The position numbers were made by a program, and so were the translations under genes. Below are positions 52,817 through 60,839 of a DNA stretch of 64,000 nt, piece by piece. Source of the DNA: HGM11416 sp034104345 (GTDB lineage Bacteria; Bacillota; Clostridia; Christensenellales; Borkfalkiaceae); assembly GCA_034104345.1 (NCBI GenBank), contig JAXEDY010000005.1:1-64000 (forward strand). The letters are read 5' to 3'. The notes beneath the pieces were generated by a model. The model was not told the DNA's origin, searched no databases, and saw nothing but the letters and a program-made list of their open reading frames with translations. The stretch's first letter is position 1. Each line of letters starts with the position of its first letter.

Positions 52817-53539
52817 TTATTTCTTTTTGCAAAATATAAAATGTATTTCGCTCGGCGCGGTCTTTGTGAAAATCGCGTTGAGTTCGGTTGTTAATTTGCT
52901 TATAACCAAAACCGAAACCGCCACGCACGAAATGCTTACGGAAATCGGCGTTTTTAAAAAGAATACGGAAACCGACCAAAGCAAAAACGCGGCCGCGGTG
53001 CGCAGCGAATTGGGGTTGATAACGATTATTATCGAGAATGCGATAAAAATTATCGCAAGAACAAGCGCAGGCAAAAGGTGCGCGGGCGAACCTAAAAGAA
53101 CACCGAACGAAACGGCAATGCACTTACCCCCCTTTTTAAGCCCGAAAAAGGGCGAATACGCGTGTCCCAAAACGGGCGCGAGTAATACGGGGATAAACAA
53201 AGCGCTGCTTGGATCGACAAATTTCGAAGCGGCGTAAACAGGCGCGAATCCTTTAAAAAGTTCTAATATAAGCGCTATAATTCCGCACCAAAATCCGCCG
53301 TATTTAAAGGCGTTGAAAGTGCCGGGGTTGTGGTCTTCGCTTGCCTTTGTTACGTCGACGTGCTTTATAACTTTCGGAACGAAATAAGCAAAAAGCAGCC
53401 CGCCCGAAAAATATCCTATCATTATAGCAAGCGCATAAAGCAAATAAAACTCTGCGGGATTTTCAATTCGTGAAACGGCGAACGCTAAATTGTTTGCAAA
53501 ATCGCCGTTAAAATAGCCCGAAAAATTCAAGTTAGTCAA
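52817..53539 (-). CDS. PlsY-like acyl-phosphate glycerol-3-phosphate acyltransferase
   Basis: 240 residues with a TTG start at 53539-53537, supported by AAAGGAG nine bases upstream. Five or six membrane segments. Family motifs are recognisable but altered: S-G-G-L-L-F-A instead of GS.P, H-N-P-G-T-F-N-A instead of GNPGATN, and G-H-A-Y-S-P-F-F-G-L-K-K-G-G-K instead of GHxFPxFxxFKGGKG. It could acylate glycerol 3-phosphate or be a paralogue with another substrate. Between mnmG and the UgtP-like gene. Confidence 0.72.
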   Translation of the reverse strand: MTNLNFSGYFNGDFANNLAFAVSRIENPAEFYLLYALAIMIGYFSGGLLFAYFVPKVIKHVDVTKASEDHNPGTFNAFKYGGFWCGIIALILELFKGFAPVYAASKFVDPSSALFIPVLLAPVLGHAYSPFFGLKKGGKCIAVSFGVLLGSPAHLLPALVLAIIFIAFSIIIVINPNSLRTAAAFLLWSVSVFFLKTPISVSISCVAVSVLVISKLTTELNAIFTKTAPSEIHFIFCKKK

Positions 53540-53590
53540 CGTTTTTTTCTCCTTTGCGTAGGTAGGTGTGACGTAACTGCCTTTTTGCGC

Positions 53591-55450
53591 TTATTTTTTA
53601 AGATAAACCATCAAAACTGCTACGTCGGCGGGGTTCACGCCCGAAATGCGCGCCGCCTGCCCTAAGTTAAGCGGGCGTATTTTATTCAATTTTTCCTTGG
53701 CTTCGAGCCTTAACCCTTCGATTTTCGAATAATCTATATCTTCGGGCAGAACTTTCTGCTCTAATTTTTTGGCTTTTTCTATTTCGCGGTTTTCTTTTTC
53801 AAGATAGCCCGAATATCTTATTTCGGTTTCTACGCTGTCTAAAAGGTCCCACGGCAAATCGTCGAAAAACCCGAAAGCCTGCTTTATTTCTTCAATCGGA
53901 ATGTTGCGGGTTATAAGTTCGCGTATTTTAAGCCCGCCTTTGGGCGGATTGTCGCAATATTTTAAAACGAGTTCGCGCGTTTTTTCTTCGGGCAGAACTT
54001 GTTCGAGTCTTTTATAAAGGTCGGTTTTCTGCTGTTTTTTGCGGTTGAAAACGTCGTAACGCTCGTCGGTTACAAGCCCCGCTTCGCGCCCGATTTCGGT
54101 TAAACGGAAGTCGGCGTTGTCCTGCCGCAAAAATATGCGGTGCTCTGCGCGCGAAGTCATCATGCGATAAGGTTCGTTCGTGCCTTTTGTTACAAGGTCG
54201 TCTATCAGAACGCCGATATACGCCTGATCGCGGCGGAGTATGACGGGCGGTTTTCCGCGCACGGCAAGCGAAGCGTTAAGCCCCGCCATAAGCCCTTGCG
54301 CCGCCGCTTCTTCATAGCCGCTGGTGCCGTTTATCTGCCCCGCGCAATAAAGCCCTTTAACGTTTTTATATTCGAGTGTGGGCAAAAGGTCCAAACTGTC
54401 GATGCAGTCGTATTCGATGGCATAGGCATAGCGCATAATTTCGCAATGCTCTAACCCCGCAACCGAATGATAAATCTGTTCCTGAACGTCGTGCGGAAGA
54501 GAAGTAGACATTCCCTGAACGTAAATTTCGTTGGTGTCGGCTCCTTCGGGTTCCAGAAATATCTGGTGGCGTTCTTTGTCTTTAAAGCGTTCCACCTTGG
54601 TTTCGATAGAAGGGCAGTATCTCGGCCCCGTGCCTATAACCGTTCCGTTGTAAAGGGGCGAACGGTGCAGGTTTGCGCGTATTATATCGTGAGTTTTTGT
54701 GTTGGTGTAAGTTAAATAACAGGGCGTTTGCTTTTCGGGAACGCGCTCTGACATAAACGAAAAGGGGTAAACGTGTTTTTCGCCTTCCTGAATTTCGCAT
54801 TTCGAAAAATCTATGGTGCGTTTGTCTATACGCGCGGGCGTGCCGGTTTTAAAGCGGCGGATTTTAAAACCGAGATTTGCAAGCGACCGGGTAAGGCAGG
54901 TTGCGGGGGCAAAACCCGAAGGACCGCTTTTTTGAAGCCATTCGCCGGCTAAAATATGGCTGTTTAAATAAACGCCGGTGCATAAAATAACGGTTTTTGC
55001 TTTTAAAGTGCCGCCGAACGTTGTTTTAACGCCCGTAACATGCCCGTTTTCGGTTAATATTTCTTGCGCTTCGCACTGCAAAACGTGCAAATTCGGCGTG
55101 TTTTCAAGCGTTTTTTTCATCTGCGTGTGATAAACGTTTTTATCCGCCTGCGCCCTTAGCGAATGAACCGCCGCGCCTTTGCCGAGGTTGAGCATGCGGA
55201 TTTGCAGCATCGTTTTATCTATCAAAACGCCCATCTCGCCGCCGAGCGCGTCGAGTTCGCGCACCAAATGCCCTTTTGCCGTGCCGCCGATCGACGGGTT
55301 GCACGCCATAAAAGCAACGTTATCTAAATTTAAAGTTAAAAGGGCGGTGTTAAGCCCCGTGCGCGCGCAGGCAAGCGCCGCTTCGCAGCCCGCATGTCCC
55401 GCGCCTACGACTACCGCGTCGTATTCGCCTTTTATATAATCGGTTTCCAT
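53591..55450 (-). CDS. mnmG: tRNA uridine-5-carboxymethylaminomethyl modification enzyme MnmG
   Basis: 619 residues, typical. The FAD site V-V-V-G-A-G-H-A-G-C-E-A-A opens the protein; M-A-C-N-P-S-I-G-G-T-A-K-G-H is the conserved loop, and the C-terminal A-R-I-S-G-V-N-P-A-D motif is present. With MnmE modifies U34 of tRNAs. Often near oriC, and here downstream of dnaA on the same strand with a dispersed element between. Confidence 0.97.
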   Translation of the reverse strand: METDYIKGEYDAVVVGAGHAGCEAALACARTGLNTALLTLNLDNVAFMACNPSIGGTAKGHLVRELDALGGEMGVLIDKTMLQIRMLNLGKGAAVHSLRAQADKNVYHTQMKKTLENTPNLHVLQCEAQEILTENGHVTGVKTTFGGTLKAKTVILCTGVYLNSHILAGEWLQKSGPSGFAPATCLTRSLANLGFKIRRFKTGTPARIDKRTIDFSKCEIQEGEKHVYPFSFMSERVPEKQTPCYLTYTNTKTHDIIRANLHRSPLYNGTVIGTGPRYCPSIETKVERFKDKERHQIFLEPEGADTNEIYVQGMSTSLPHDVQEQIYHSVAGLEHCEIMRYAYAIEYDCIDSLDLLPTLEYKNVKGLYCAGQINGTSGYEEAAAQGLMAGLNASLAVRGKPPVILRRDQAYIGVLIDDLVTKGTNEPYRMMTSRAEHRIFLRQDNADFRLTEIGREAGLVTDERYDVFNRKKQQKTDLYKRLEQVLPEEKTRELVLKYCDNPPKGGLKIRELITRNIPIEEIKQAFGFFDDLPWDLLDSVETEIRYSGYLEKENREIEKAKKLEQKVLPEDIDYSKIEGLRLEAKEKLNKIRPLNLGQAARISGVNPADVAVLMVYLKK

Positions 55451-55496
55451 TTTTTATTGCGTAAGTTTCGTTTATAATAAGTATAAAGTTTATCGG

Positions 55497-55543
55497 GTGA
55501 AAGTAGAGATATTCGACCTATAGCCCGACTTTTAAAGTTTTTG
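55497..55543 (+). repeat. 40-bp dispersed element, copy E (plus)
   Basis: Reads GTGAAAGTAGAGATATTCGA, then CCTATAG and CCCGACTTTTA. Lies between mnmG and dnaA. TCGGG upstream and CCCGA could pair around it. Confidence 0.75.
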
Positions 55544-55582
55544 CGTTCAGTTTTTCGCCTTGTTTTTTCACATTGTTTGCAC

Positions 55583-56941
55583 TTATTTTTTTAAAATAAG
55601 GTTTTTCAAATCGTTTACTTCGGTTGCTATGCGCGGATCGGTCGAAATAAGTTCGCTTATTTTATTGCGCGCGTGAATAACCGTGGTGTGATCTCTGCCT
55701 CCCATTGCCTGACCTATGGTTACGAGAGGCAAACTCATAAGGTCGTTTATAAGATAAATGCAGATTTGTCTGGGCTCGACGAGTTCTTTGTTTTTTTTGC
55801 GCCCCAAAAGGTCGGCTTGCGAAACGTTATAGAACGAGCAGACCGTGCTTATGATGTTGGCAGTGGTCATGGCTTCTTTGGTTTCGCTCGCGGTCGATTG
55901 GCGGATGGCTTCTTTCGCAAGGGCTATCGAAATGGGTTCTTCGTGCAGAAGCGAAGCGAAAATAACTTTGTTTAAAAGCCCTTCGAGAGAGCGCACGTCG
56001 TTGCCGCTGTTTTCGGCGAGATAACTTGCCACTTCGATGTCTAAAATATATTTTTTCTCTTCGGCTTTGCGTTGCAAAATGGCTATTTTCGTTTCGAGAT
56101 CGGGGGGCAGAACCTGCGCCATAAGCCCGCCTTCGAAGCGGGTTTTTAAGCGGTCGGATAACGTGGCGATGTCTTGCGGGTGGCAGTCGGAAGATAAAAT
56201 TATCTGCTTATCTTGCCCGTAAAGTTCGTTGAAAGTGTGGAAAAATTCTTCCTGTGTGGTTTCTTTTTTGGCAAGAAACTGCACGTCGTCGATAATAAGC
56301 ACGTCTACGTTGCGATAGCGCGACCGAAATTCGCTCGTTCCCGAAGCCGAGCCTTTGCCCTGGCGGATTATCGAAATAAGGTCGTTGGTGAACTTTTCGC
56401 AAGTGGCGTAAAGAACGTGCGCCTTTGGATCGTTTTTTAAAATCTGGTTGGCAATGGCGTTCATAATGTGCGTTTTGCCAAGCCCCGTGCCGCCGTAAAT
56501 AAACAGCGGGTTATAACTTTTGCCGGGATCGTCGGCAACCGCTTTCGCCGCCGAATATAAAAACTTGTTAGAAGAGCCTACAACGAACGAATCGAAAGTG
56601 TATTTGGGGTTGATTTCCATCGAAGTTTCCAAAATTCCGCTTTCTTCTTCCTTTTCGTCGCCGTAAATTTTCATATAGTCGTCTTCGCCGTCGCCCACGG
56701 TAACTTTTATGGCGGTAATTCCGGTGTTTGCGTCTTTAAGGGCGGTAAGAATTTTTTCGTGCAACCTGCTTTTCGAGCATATTTCGCGCGCGAAAAGTTC
56801 GGTAGGCACGTTTAAAACGAGTTTGCGCCCGATAATGTCGGTTGGGGTGATTTTTTCGATAAAAGTGGTGTAACTTATGTTACTTACCGTTTTTTTAAGT
56901 TCTTCAAGCGCCTTTTTCCATAAAAGTTCGTAATTTTCCAT
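55583..56941 (-). CDS. dnaA: chromosomal replication initiator protein DnaA
   Basis: 452 residues. Domain I (about 1-85), short linker, AAA+ domain with Walker A G-G-T-G-L-G-K-T-H and Walker B V-L-I-I-D-D-V-Q, and domain IV with the DnaA signature G-G-R-D-H-T-T-V-I-H-A. Binds DnaA boxes and opens oriC. GAAGGG SD. dnaN does not follow; mnmG does. A perfect DnaA box lies upstream of its promoter, consistent with autoregulation. Confidence 0.98.
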   Translation of the reverse strand: MENYELLWKKALEELKKTVSNISYTTFIEKITPTDIIGRKLVLNVPTELFAREICSKSRLHEKILTALKDANTGITAIKVTVGDGEDDYMKIYGDEKEEESGILETSMEINPKYTFDSFVVGSSNKFLYSAAKAVADDPGKSYNPLFIYGGTGLGKTHIMNAIANQILKNDPKAHVLYATCEKFTNDLISIIRQGKGSASGTSEFRSRYRNVDVLIIDDVQFLAKKETTQEEFFHTFNELYGQDKQIILSSDCHPQDIATLSDRLKTRFEGGLMAQVLPPDLETKIAILQRKAEEKKYILDIEVASYLAENSGNDVRSLEGLLNKVIFASLLHEEPISIALAKEAIRQSTASETKEAMTTANIISTVCSFYNVSQADLLGRKKNKELVEPRQICIYLINDLMSLPLVTIGQAMGGRDHTTVIHARNKISELISTDPRIATEVNDLKNLILKK

Positions 56942-56980
56942 TGTATTAACCCTTCAAAAATAAAAGTAAAGCCAATAAAT

Positions 56981-57009
56981 TTGACATATTAAAAATAAAA
57001 TTGTAAAAT
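56981..57009 (+). promoter_or_regulatory. rightward promoter towards recF
   Basis: Consensus TTGACA at 56981-56986, 17-bp spacer, TAAAAT at 57004-57009. Start near 57016, leader of about 230 nt. It faces the dnaA promoter. Confidence 0.7.
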
Positions 57010-57082
57010 ATATAGCGTACAGCGCGCGACCTGAAAAGTTCGCCCGACCTATAATTATTCGTCCGCGCAAGGCGGTGAATAT

Positions 57083-57111
57083 ATTATATAAGATAATTTT
57101 TTAAAAATCAA
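57083..57111 (-). promoter_or_regulatory. leftward promoter of dnaA
   Basis: On the minus strand TTGATT (57111-57106), 17-bp spacer, TATAAT (57088-57083). Start near 57076, leader about 135 nt. Confidence 0.7.
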
Positions 57112-57137
57112 CAATAAACATCCGCTTTTGCGTTTAT

Positions 57138-57146
57138 TGTGGATAA
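57138..57146 (-). promoter_or_regulatory. DnaA box
   Basis: TGTGGATAA, the complement of the perfect DnaA box TTATCCACA, about 60 bp upstream of the dnaA start of transcription. I found no second perfect box in the 304-bp dnaA-recF gap. Confidence 0.8.
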
Positions 57147-57245
57147 CTCTGTTTTCGTTTTGTTGCGAGTTTTTCCGTAAAAAACGCTTTTGGCGGGCTA
57201 AACGTCGCTTAAAACGCAGTTTTTGCGCCGCGGCTGCGTTTTTCG

Positions 57246-58415
57246 GTGCAAAAAGTGTATATAAGCGACCTAACTTTAGAAAACTTCAGAAATTATAAAA
57301 AGCAAAAGTTTTGCTTTTCGCAGGGGGTAAACATCGTTTACGGGCTTAACGCGCAGGGTAAAACCAACGTTGCCGAAGCGATTTTTTATATCTGCACCGG
57401 ATATTCGCCCCGCGTAACCCGCGAAAAACAAGTTGTTTTAATGGGGCAGGAAAAAGCCGCCGTTTCGGCTGTCGCGCAAACAAAAACGGGCAGGGTGTCT
57501 GCCGAAATCGAGTTTTATTCGGCGGGCGGCAAAAAAATAACGCTTAACGGATTAACCGTGAAGCGCGTGGGCGAACTTATCGGCAACATAAACGCCGTTA
57601 TGTTTAATCCGCAGGAATTAAAACTCGTTCAGCAAAGTCCCGAAGATCGGCGCAGATTTCTGGATATTTCGCTTTCGCAGATAAACCGCAGATATTTTTA
57701 CGCGCTTTTAAAATATAAACAAATTCTTCTGCAGCGCAACGCGCTTTTAAAAAATCCCGACCGCGACCTGATATTTTCTACGCTCCCCGTGTGGGACGAG
57801 CAGTTTGCCGAAGTCGCCGCGTCGATAATTTTCGACCGCAACGGCTATATCGAAGAACTTAAACCCCTTTGCGAGCGGGCGCACCGCGAGGTTTCGGGAG
57901 GTAAAGAAAAACTCGAAGTAGAAGGCGAAAGCAATTTTACGGGGGATAAACAAAAAATCGAAGCCGATTTTAAAGCCGCGCTTTTCGAGCGCACCGAAAA
58001 AGACGTCGAAGCGGGCTTTACCACCATAGGTCCGCACCGCGACGATTTAAAAATCAAACTCGACGGCATCGATTTGCGCGTTTACGGCTCGCAGGGGCAG
58101 CAGCGCACGGCGGCGCTCGCGCTTAAACTTGCCGAAGTAGAAATTTTTAAAAATCATTTCGGCGAATCGCCCGTGCTTATTTTAGACGACGCGATGAGCG
58201 AACTCGACACCGTGCGCCGAACCGCGCTTTTGGGGTTTTTAAATGGCGTGCAAACCATTATTACCTGCACCGATTCGGACGGCGAACTTTTGCGCTTTGC
58301 CGATAAAGTGTTTTATATTCAAAACGGCACGGCTACCGTAAGAGACGAAAAGACCGCCGAAAGCAAAACCGCCGATTCTGTAGCGCTGGACGAAACCGCA
58401 GAAGTAAAGGCGTGA
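57246..58415 (+). CDS. recF: DNA replication and repair protein RecF
   Basis: 389 residues from GTG 57246. The GTG at 57255 is at least as likely: it has GGTG six bases upstream and gives the family start (M)-Y-I-S-D-L-T-L-E-N-F-R-N-Y. Walker A G-L-N-A-Q-G-K-T-N, the signature region with Y-G-S-Q-G-Q-Q-R-T and Walker B L-I-L-D-D-A-M-S-E-L-D. Loads RecA at gaps with RecO and RecR. The last 30 residues are an Ala/Glu/Thr-rich tail. Divergent from dnaA; gyrB and dnaN, its usual neighbours, are elsewhere. Confidence 0.95.
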   Translation: MQKVYISDLTLENFRNYKKQKFCFSQGVNIVYGLNAQGKTNVAEAIFYICTGYSPRVTREKQVVLMGQEKAAVSAVAQTKTGRVSAEIEFYSAGGKKITLNGLTVKRVGELIGNINAVMFNPQELKLVQQSPEDRRRFLDISLSQINRRYFYALLKYKQILLQRNALLKNPDRDLIFSTLPVWDEQFAEVAASIIFDRNGYIEELKPLCERAHREVSGGKEKLEVEGESNFTGDKQKIEADFKAALFERTEKDVEAGFTTIGPHRDDLKIKLDGIDLRVYGSQGQQRTAALALKLAEVEIFKNHFGESPVLILDDAMSELDTVRRTALLGFLNGVQTIITCTDSDGELLRFADKVFYIQNGTATVRDEKTAESKTADSVALDETAEVKA

Positions 58416-58431
58416 CCGAAAAATTGACTTA

Positions 58432-58459
58432 TATGTGTGATAACGTATGTGTGATAACG
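58432..58459 (+). repeat. 14-bp tandem duplication at the tcdA start
   Basis: TATGTGTGATAACG occurs twice in a row (58432-58445, 58446-58459). Each copy has an ATG; only the second is in the tcdA frame. Confidence 0.9.
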
Positions 58460-59169
58460 ACGAAATTTTTATACGCGAACGCTCGCTGATAGGAGATACG
58501 GCGTTTGAAAAACTTAAAAACGCCAAGGTCGCCGTATTCGGTTTGGGCGGAGTAGGTTCGTATGCGTGCGAAGCGCTTGCCCGCGCGGGTGTGGGCAAAA
58601 TTTTGGTGTGCGACGACGACGTGATTTGCCCGCACAACGCTAACCGCCAGTTATACGCGCTTTCAAGCACCGTGGGGCGTAAAAAAGCCGAACTTGCCGC
58701 CGAGCGCATAAAACTTATAAATCCTTACGCGGAGGTTGAGGTTTTCGATATTGCGTATAATAAAGAAACCGAAAATCTTTTCCCTCTCGAACAATACGAT
58801 TACGTTGCCGACTGCATCGATACGGTTACTTCGAAAATTCTGCTTTGCGAACGCGCGCAGAAACGCGGCTTTAAAATAATTTCGTGCATGGGTACGGGCA
58901 ACAAACTTTTTTGCTCGTTTAAGGTGGCGGATATAAGCAAAACTTCGGTCTGCCCGCTTTGCAAAACCATGCGCCGCGAACTTAAAGCGCGCGGAATTAA
59001 AAAACTTAAAGTAGTTTATTCCGAAGAACAACCCAAAAAACCGCAAATCGAAGTTAAGTCGAACAAGCGTCAAACCCCGGCAAGCATTTCTTTCGTGCCT
59101 CCGGTTGCCGGCTTTACGCTCGCCGGCGAAATTATCCGCGACTTGATTGCCGAAACCGACGAACAGTAA
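58447..59169 (+). CDS. tcdA: tRNA threonylcarbamoyladenosine dehydratase (ThiF/MoeB fold)
   Basis: 240 residues. The nucleotide-binding loop F-G-L-G-G-V-G-S-Y-A, the D-D-D strand and N-A-N-R-Q-L-Y-A-L with T-V-G-R-K-K are diagnostic of the E1-like TcdA/CsdL group. Cyclises t6A37 of tRNA to ct6A in an ATP-dependent reaction. The start lies in a duplicated 14-bp sequence and has no SD; 31 bp after recF, so possibly read through from it. Confidence 0.92.
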   Translation: MCDNDEIFIRERSLIGDTAFEKLKNAKVAVFGLGGVGSYACEALARAGVGKILVCDDDVICPHNANRQLYALSSTVGRKKAELAAERIKLINPYAEVEVFDIAYNKETENLFPLEQYDYVADCIDTVTSKILLCERAQKRGFKIISCMGTGNKLFCSFKVADISKTSVCPLCKTMRRELKARGIKKLKVVYSEEQPKKPQIEVKSNKRQTPASISFVPPVAGFTLAGEIIRDLIAETDEQ

Positions 59170-59242
59170 AATCGAAATGCGAAAATTCAAAGTTTTCGAT
59201 AAACGAATATAAAAAAGCGGGCAGAAATGGCAGCCCCTACGC

Positions 59243-59282
59243 TTAAAAACCCGTCTATAAGCCCGTTAACGGCACTTTCGGC
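59243..59282 (-). repeat. 40-bp dispersed element, copy D (minus)
   Basis: The plus strand reads TATAAGCCCGTTA-A-CGGCACTTTCGG, agreeing at 25 of 26 positions with the copy inside the GH78 gene at 19893. Preceded by GGCAGCCCCTACG, an edge typical of the hairpin repeats at 24.4 kb. Confidence 0.8.
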
Positions 59283-59323
59283 GGATAAAAACAAATAAAA
59301 GATCAACTTTAAAGGTGGTAAAA

Positions 59324-59965
59324 ATGGAAAAAAGCAGAATCGACGCGGCGCAATTTTTGCTCGAAAACGAAGAAGTTTTGCTTAAAGCGCACGCGAAAAA
59401 AGGCAAAGGAATATATATAGAAACGGCGTTTTGCGCGCTGTTCTGGCTTTTAACGGTGGCGGGCGATTGCTTTATCGTGGGGTATGCCAACCAGGTAAAA
59501 ACCTTGACGAATCAAACCTCGTGGTTTTTGCCGTTTTTTATCGTGCTTGTCGTTTTGCATCTCGTTCCTCTCGGAATGTGGGTGGTTTCGCTTTCGTCGA
59601 AGGCAACCGCTAATTCGGAAAGTTGGTATATTTTAACCGATAAGCGCATAATTTCGATTTCGGGCGGCAAGCCTATGCGCGTTGAATTTATAGAACTTAG
59701 AGACGTTACGAGCGTTAAAACCGCAAAAAAATATCTTTCGGTGGGGCTTGAAGGCGGGCGCTATTTCAAAATTTCTAAAATCGACGAAATAGCCGAATTT
59801 GCTTCGCTTTTAGAAACTCAACTCGACCGCATTTTCGACGGCGGCTATACCGAAAAAGCACGAAACGAAGAAGTTTTAAATTCTTTAACCGATAACGAAT
59901 CGTTAAATAACGCGGGCGAACCCAAAAATATAAACGAAACCGAAACGAACGAAAAAATCGACTGA
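59324..59965 (+). CDS. membrane protein with PH-like (bPH2/DUF304) domain
   Basis: 213 residues from ATG 59324, preceded by AAAGGTGG; GTG 59315 is less likely because it overlaps that SD. Two membrane segments (about 32-54 and 68-92) are followed by a segment W-Y-I-L-T-D-K-R-I-I-S-I-S-G typical of bacterial PH-like domains, and an Asn/Glu-rich tail. Function unknown. Followed by another two-helix protein 34 bp on, probably the same operon. Confidence 0.7.
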   Translation: MEKSRIDAAQFLLENEEVLLKAHAKKGKGIYIETAFCALFWLLTVAGDCFIVGYANQVKTLTNQTSWFLPFFIVLVVLHLVPLGMWVVSLSSKATANSESWYILTDKRIISISGGKPMRVEFIELRDVTSVKTAKKYLSVGLEGGRYFKISKIDEIAEFASLLETQLDRIFDGGYTEKARNEEVLNSLTDNESLNNAGEPKNINETETNEKID

Positions 59966-59999
59966 AACGAAAATAAAAATCCAAAACGCGGAGAAAACT

Positions 60000-60731
60000 A
60001 TGGCTGGTAAAAACAAAAACAATAAAAAAACGATTAATCCGGAAGCTATTGTAAACGAAAACGGCGCAAACGCAGCCGACAACAAAAACACAGAAAAAAA
60101 CTTTTACCCCGACGTAGAATATAACAAAAGCAAGCGTATAAAATTCTTTTCGCTTTACGCGCTGTTGTTTTTAACTATGGGCGTAACGATAGGCGCTTTT
60201 ATATCGATAGGTCAGTGGTGGATAGCGATTTTTTCGCTTGCCGTAATAATTTTTATAGGGTGTTTTATCCCGCAAACCATAAAAAGTTATCCCGTAAAAA
60301 AGGGCGTTCCGCAAATAACGGTTGCAAACCGCGAAGTAAAAATAGGCGGGCAGACTTTTCATATACAAGACGTAGAAAACGCGCGCGTTTTAATCGAGCT
60401 TGCTCCCGTAAGCAAAATTCCTTCCGAAAACAAAGCGTTCGTGCAGGATTTTGCTTCGAAAATGCCCGAAGACGAATGTTTCGGCACGGTAGAACTTTCG
60501 TTTAAACCTAACGTAAACGGAATAAAAAAAGGCGAAGTTCGCTATGCTTACGTCAACGATTGTTTAGGCGCGTTAACCGCTATGGTCGACGCGGGACTTA
60601 AACATTACGCAATAGGTTTTTCGATGAAAAAAATATACGAACCCGCAAAATTTTCGATAACCAAAACCGAAATAAAGCAACAAAAATTAACCGACGTTTC
60701 GCAGAAAGACCGCTTGAAACAAATTATGTAA
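60000..60731 (+). CDS. small membrane protein of unknown function
   Basis: 243 residues, SD GGAG. A basic/Asn-rich head of about 48 residues, two membrane segments (about 50-92), then a soluble domain with the strand V-A-N-R-E-V-K-I-G-G-Q-T-F. The layout (two helices plus a beta domain) resembles the preceding PH-like protein. No family recognised. Confidence 0.65.
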   Translation: MAGKNKNNKKTINPEAIVNENGANAADNKNTEKNFYPDVEYNKSKRIKFFSLYALLFLTMGVTIGAFISIGQWWIAIFSLAVIIFIGCFIPQTIKSYPVKKGVPQITVANREVKIGGQTFHIQDVENARVLIELAPVSKIPSENKAFVQDFASKMPEDECFGTVELSFKPNVNGIKKGEVRYAYVNDCLGALTAMVDAGLKHYAIGFSMKKIYEPAKFSITKTEIKQQKLTDVSQKDRLKQIM

Positions 60732-60839
60732 TTGCTTGCGCGGTTGTTTTGCATATAAATAGCGGGCTTTTTGCTCGGGTTGCGCTCGTCGATTTGTATA
60801 TTTAGCATAAATTTGCGCGTTTTGCGCCGAAATATTAAA

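Noticed and set aside
56942..57245. Calling this gap oriC
   Set aside because: It is AT-rich and next to dnaA but has only one perfect DnaA box; a cluster is expected. Gene orientation to the left is mostly plus, which does not suit bidirectional replication from here.
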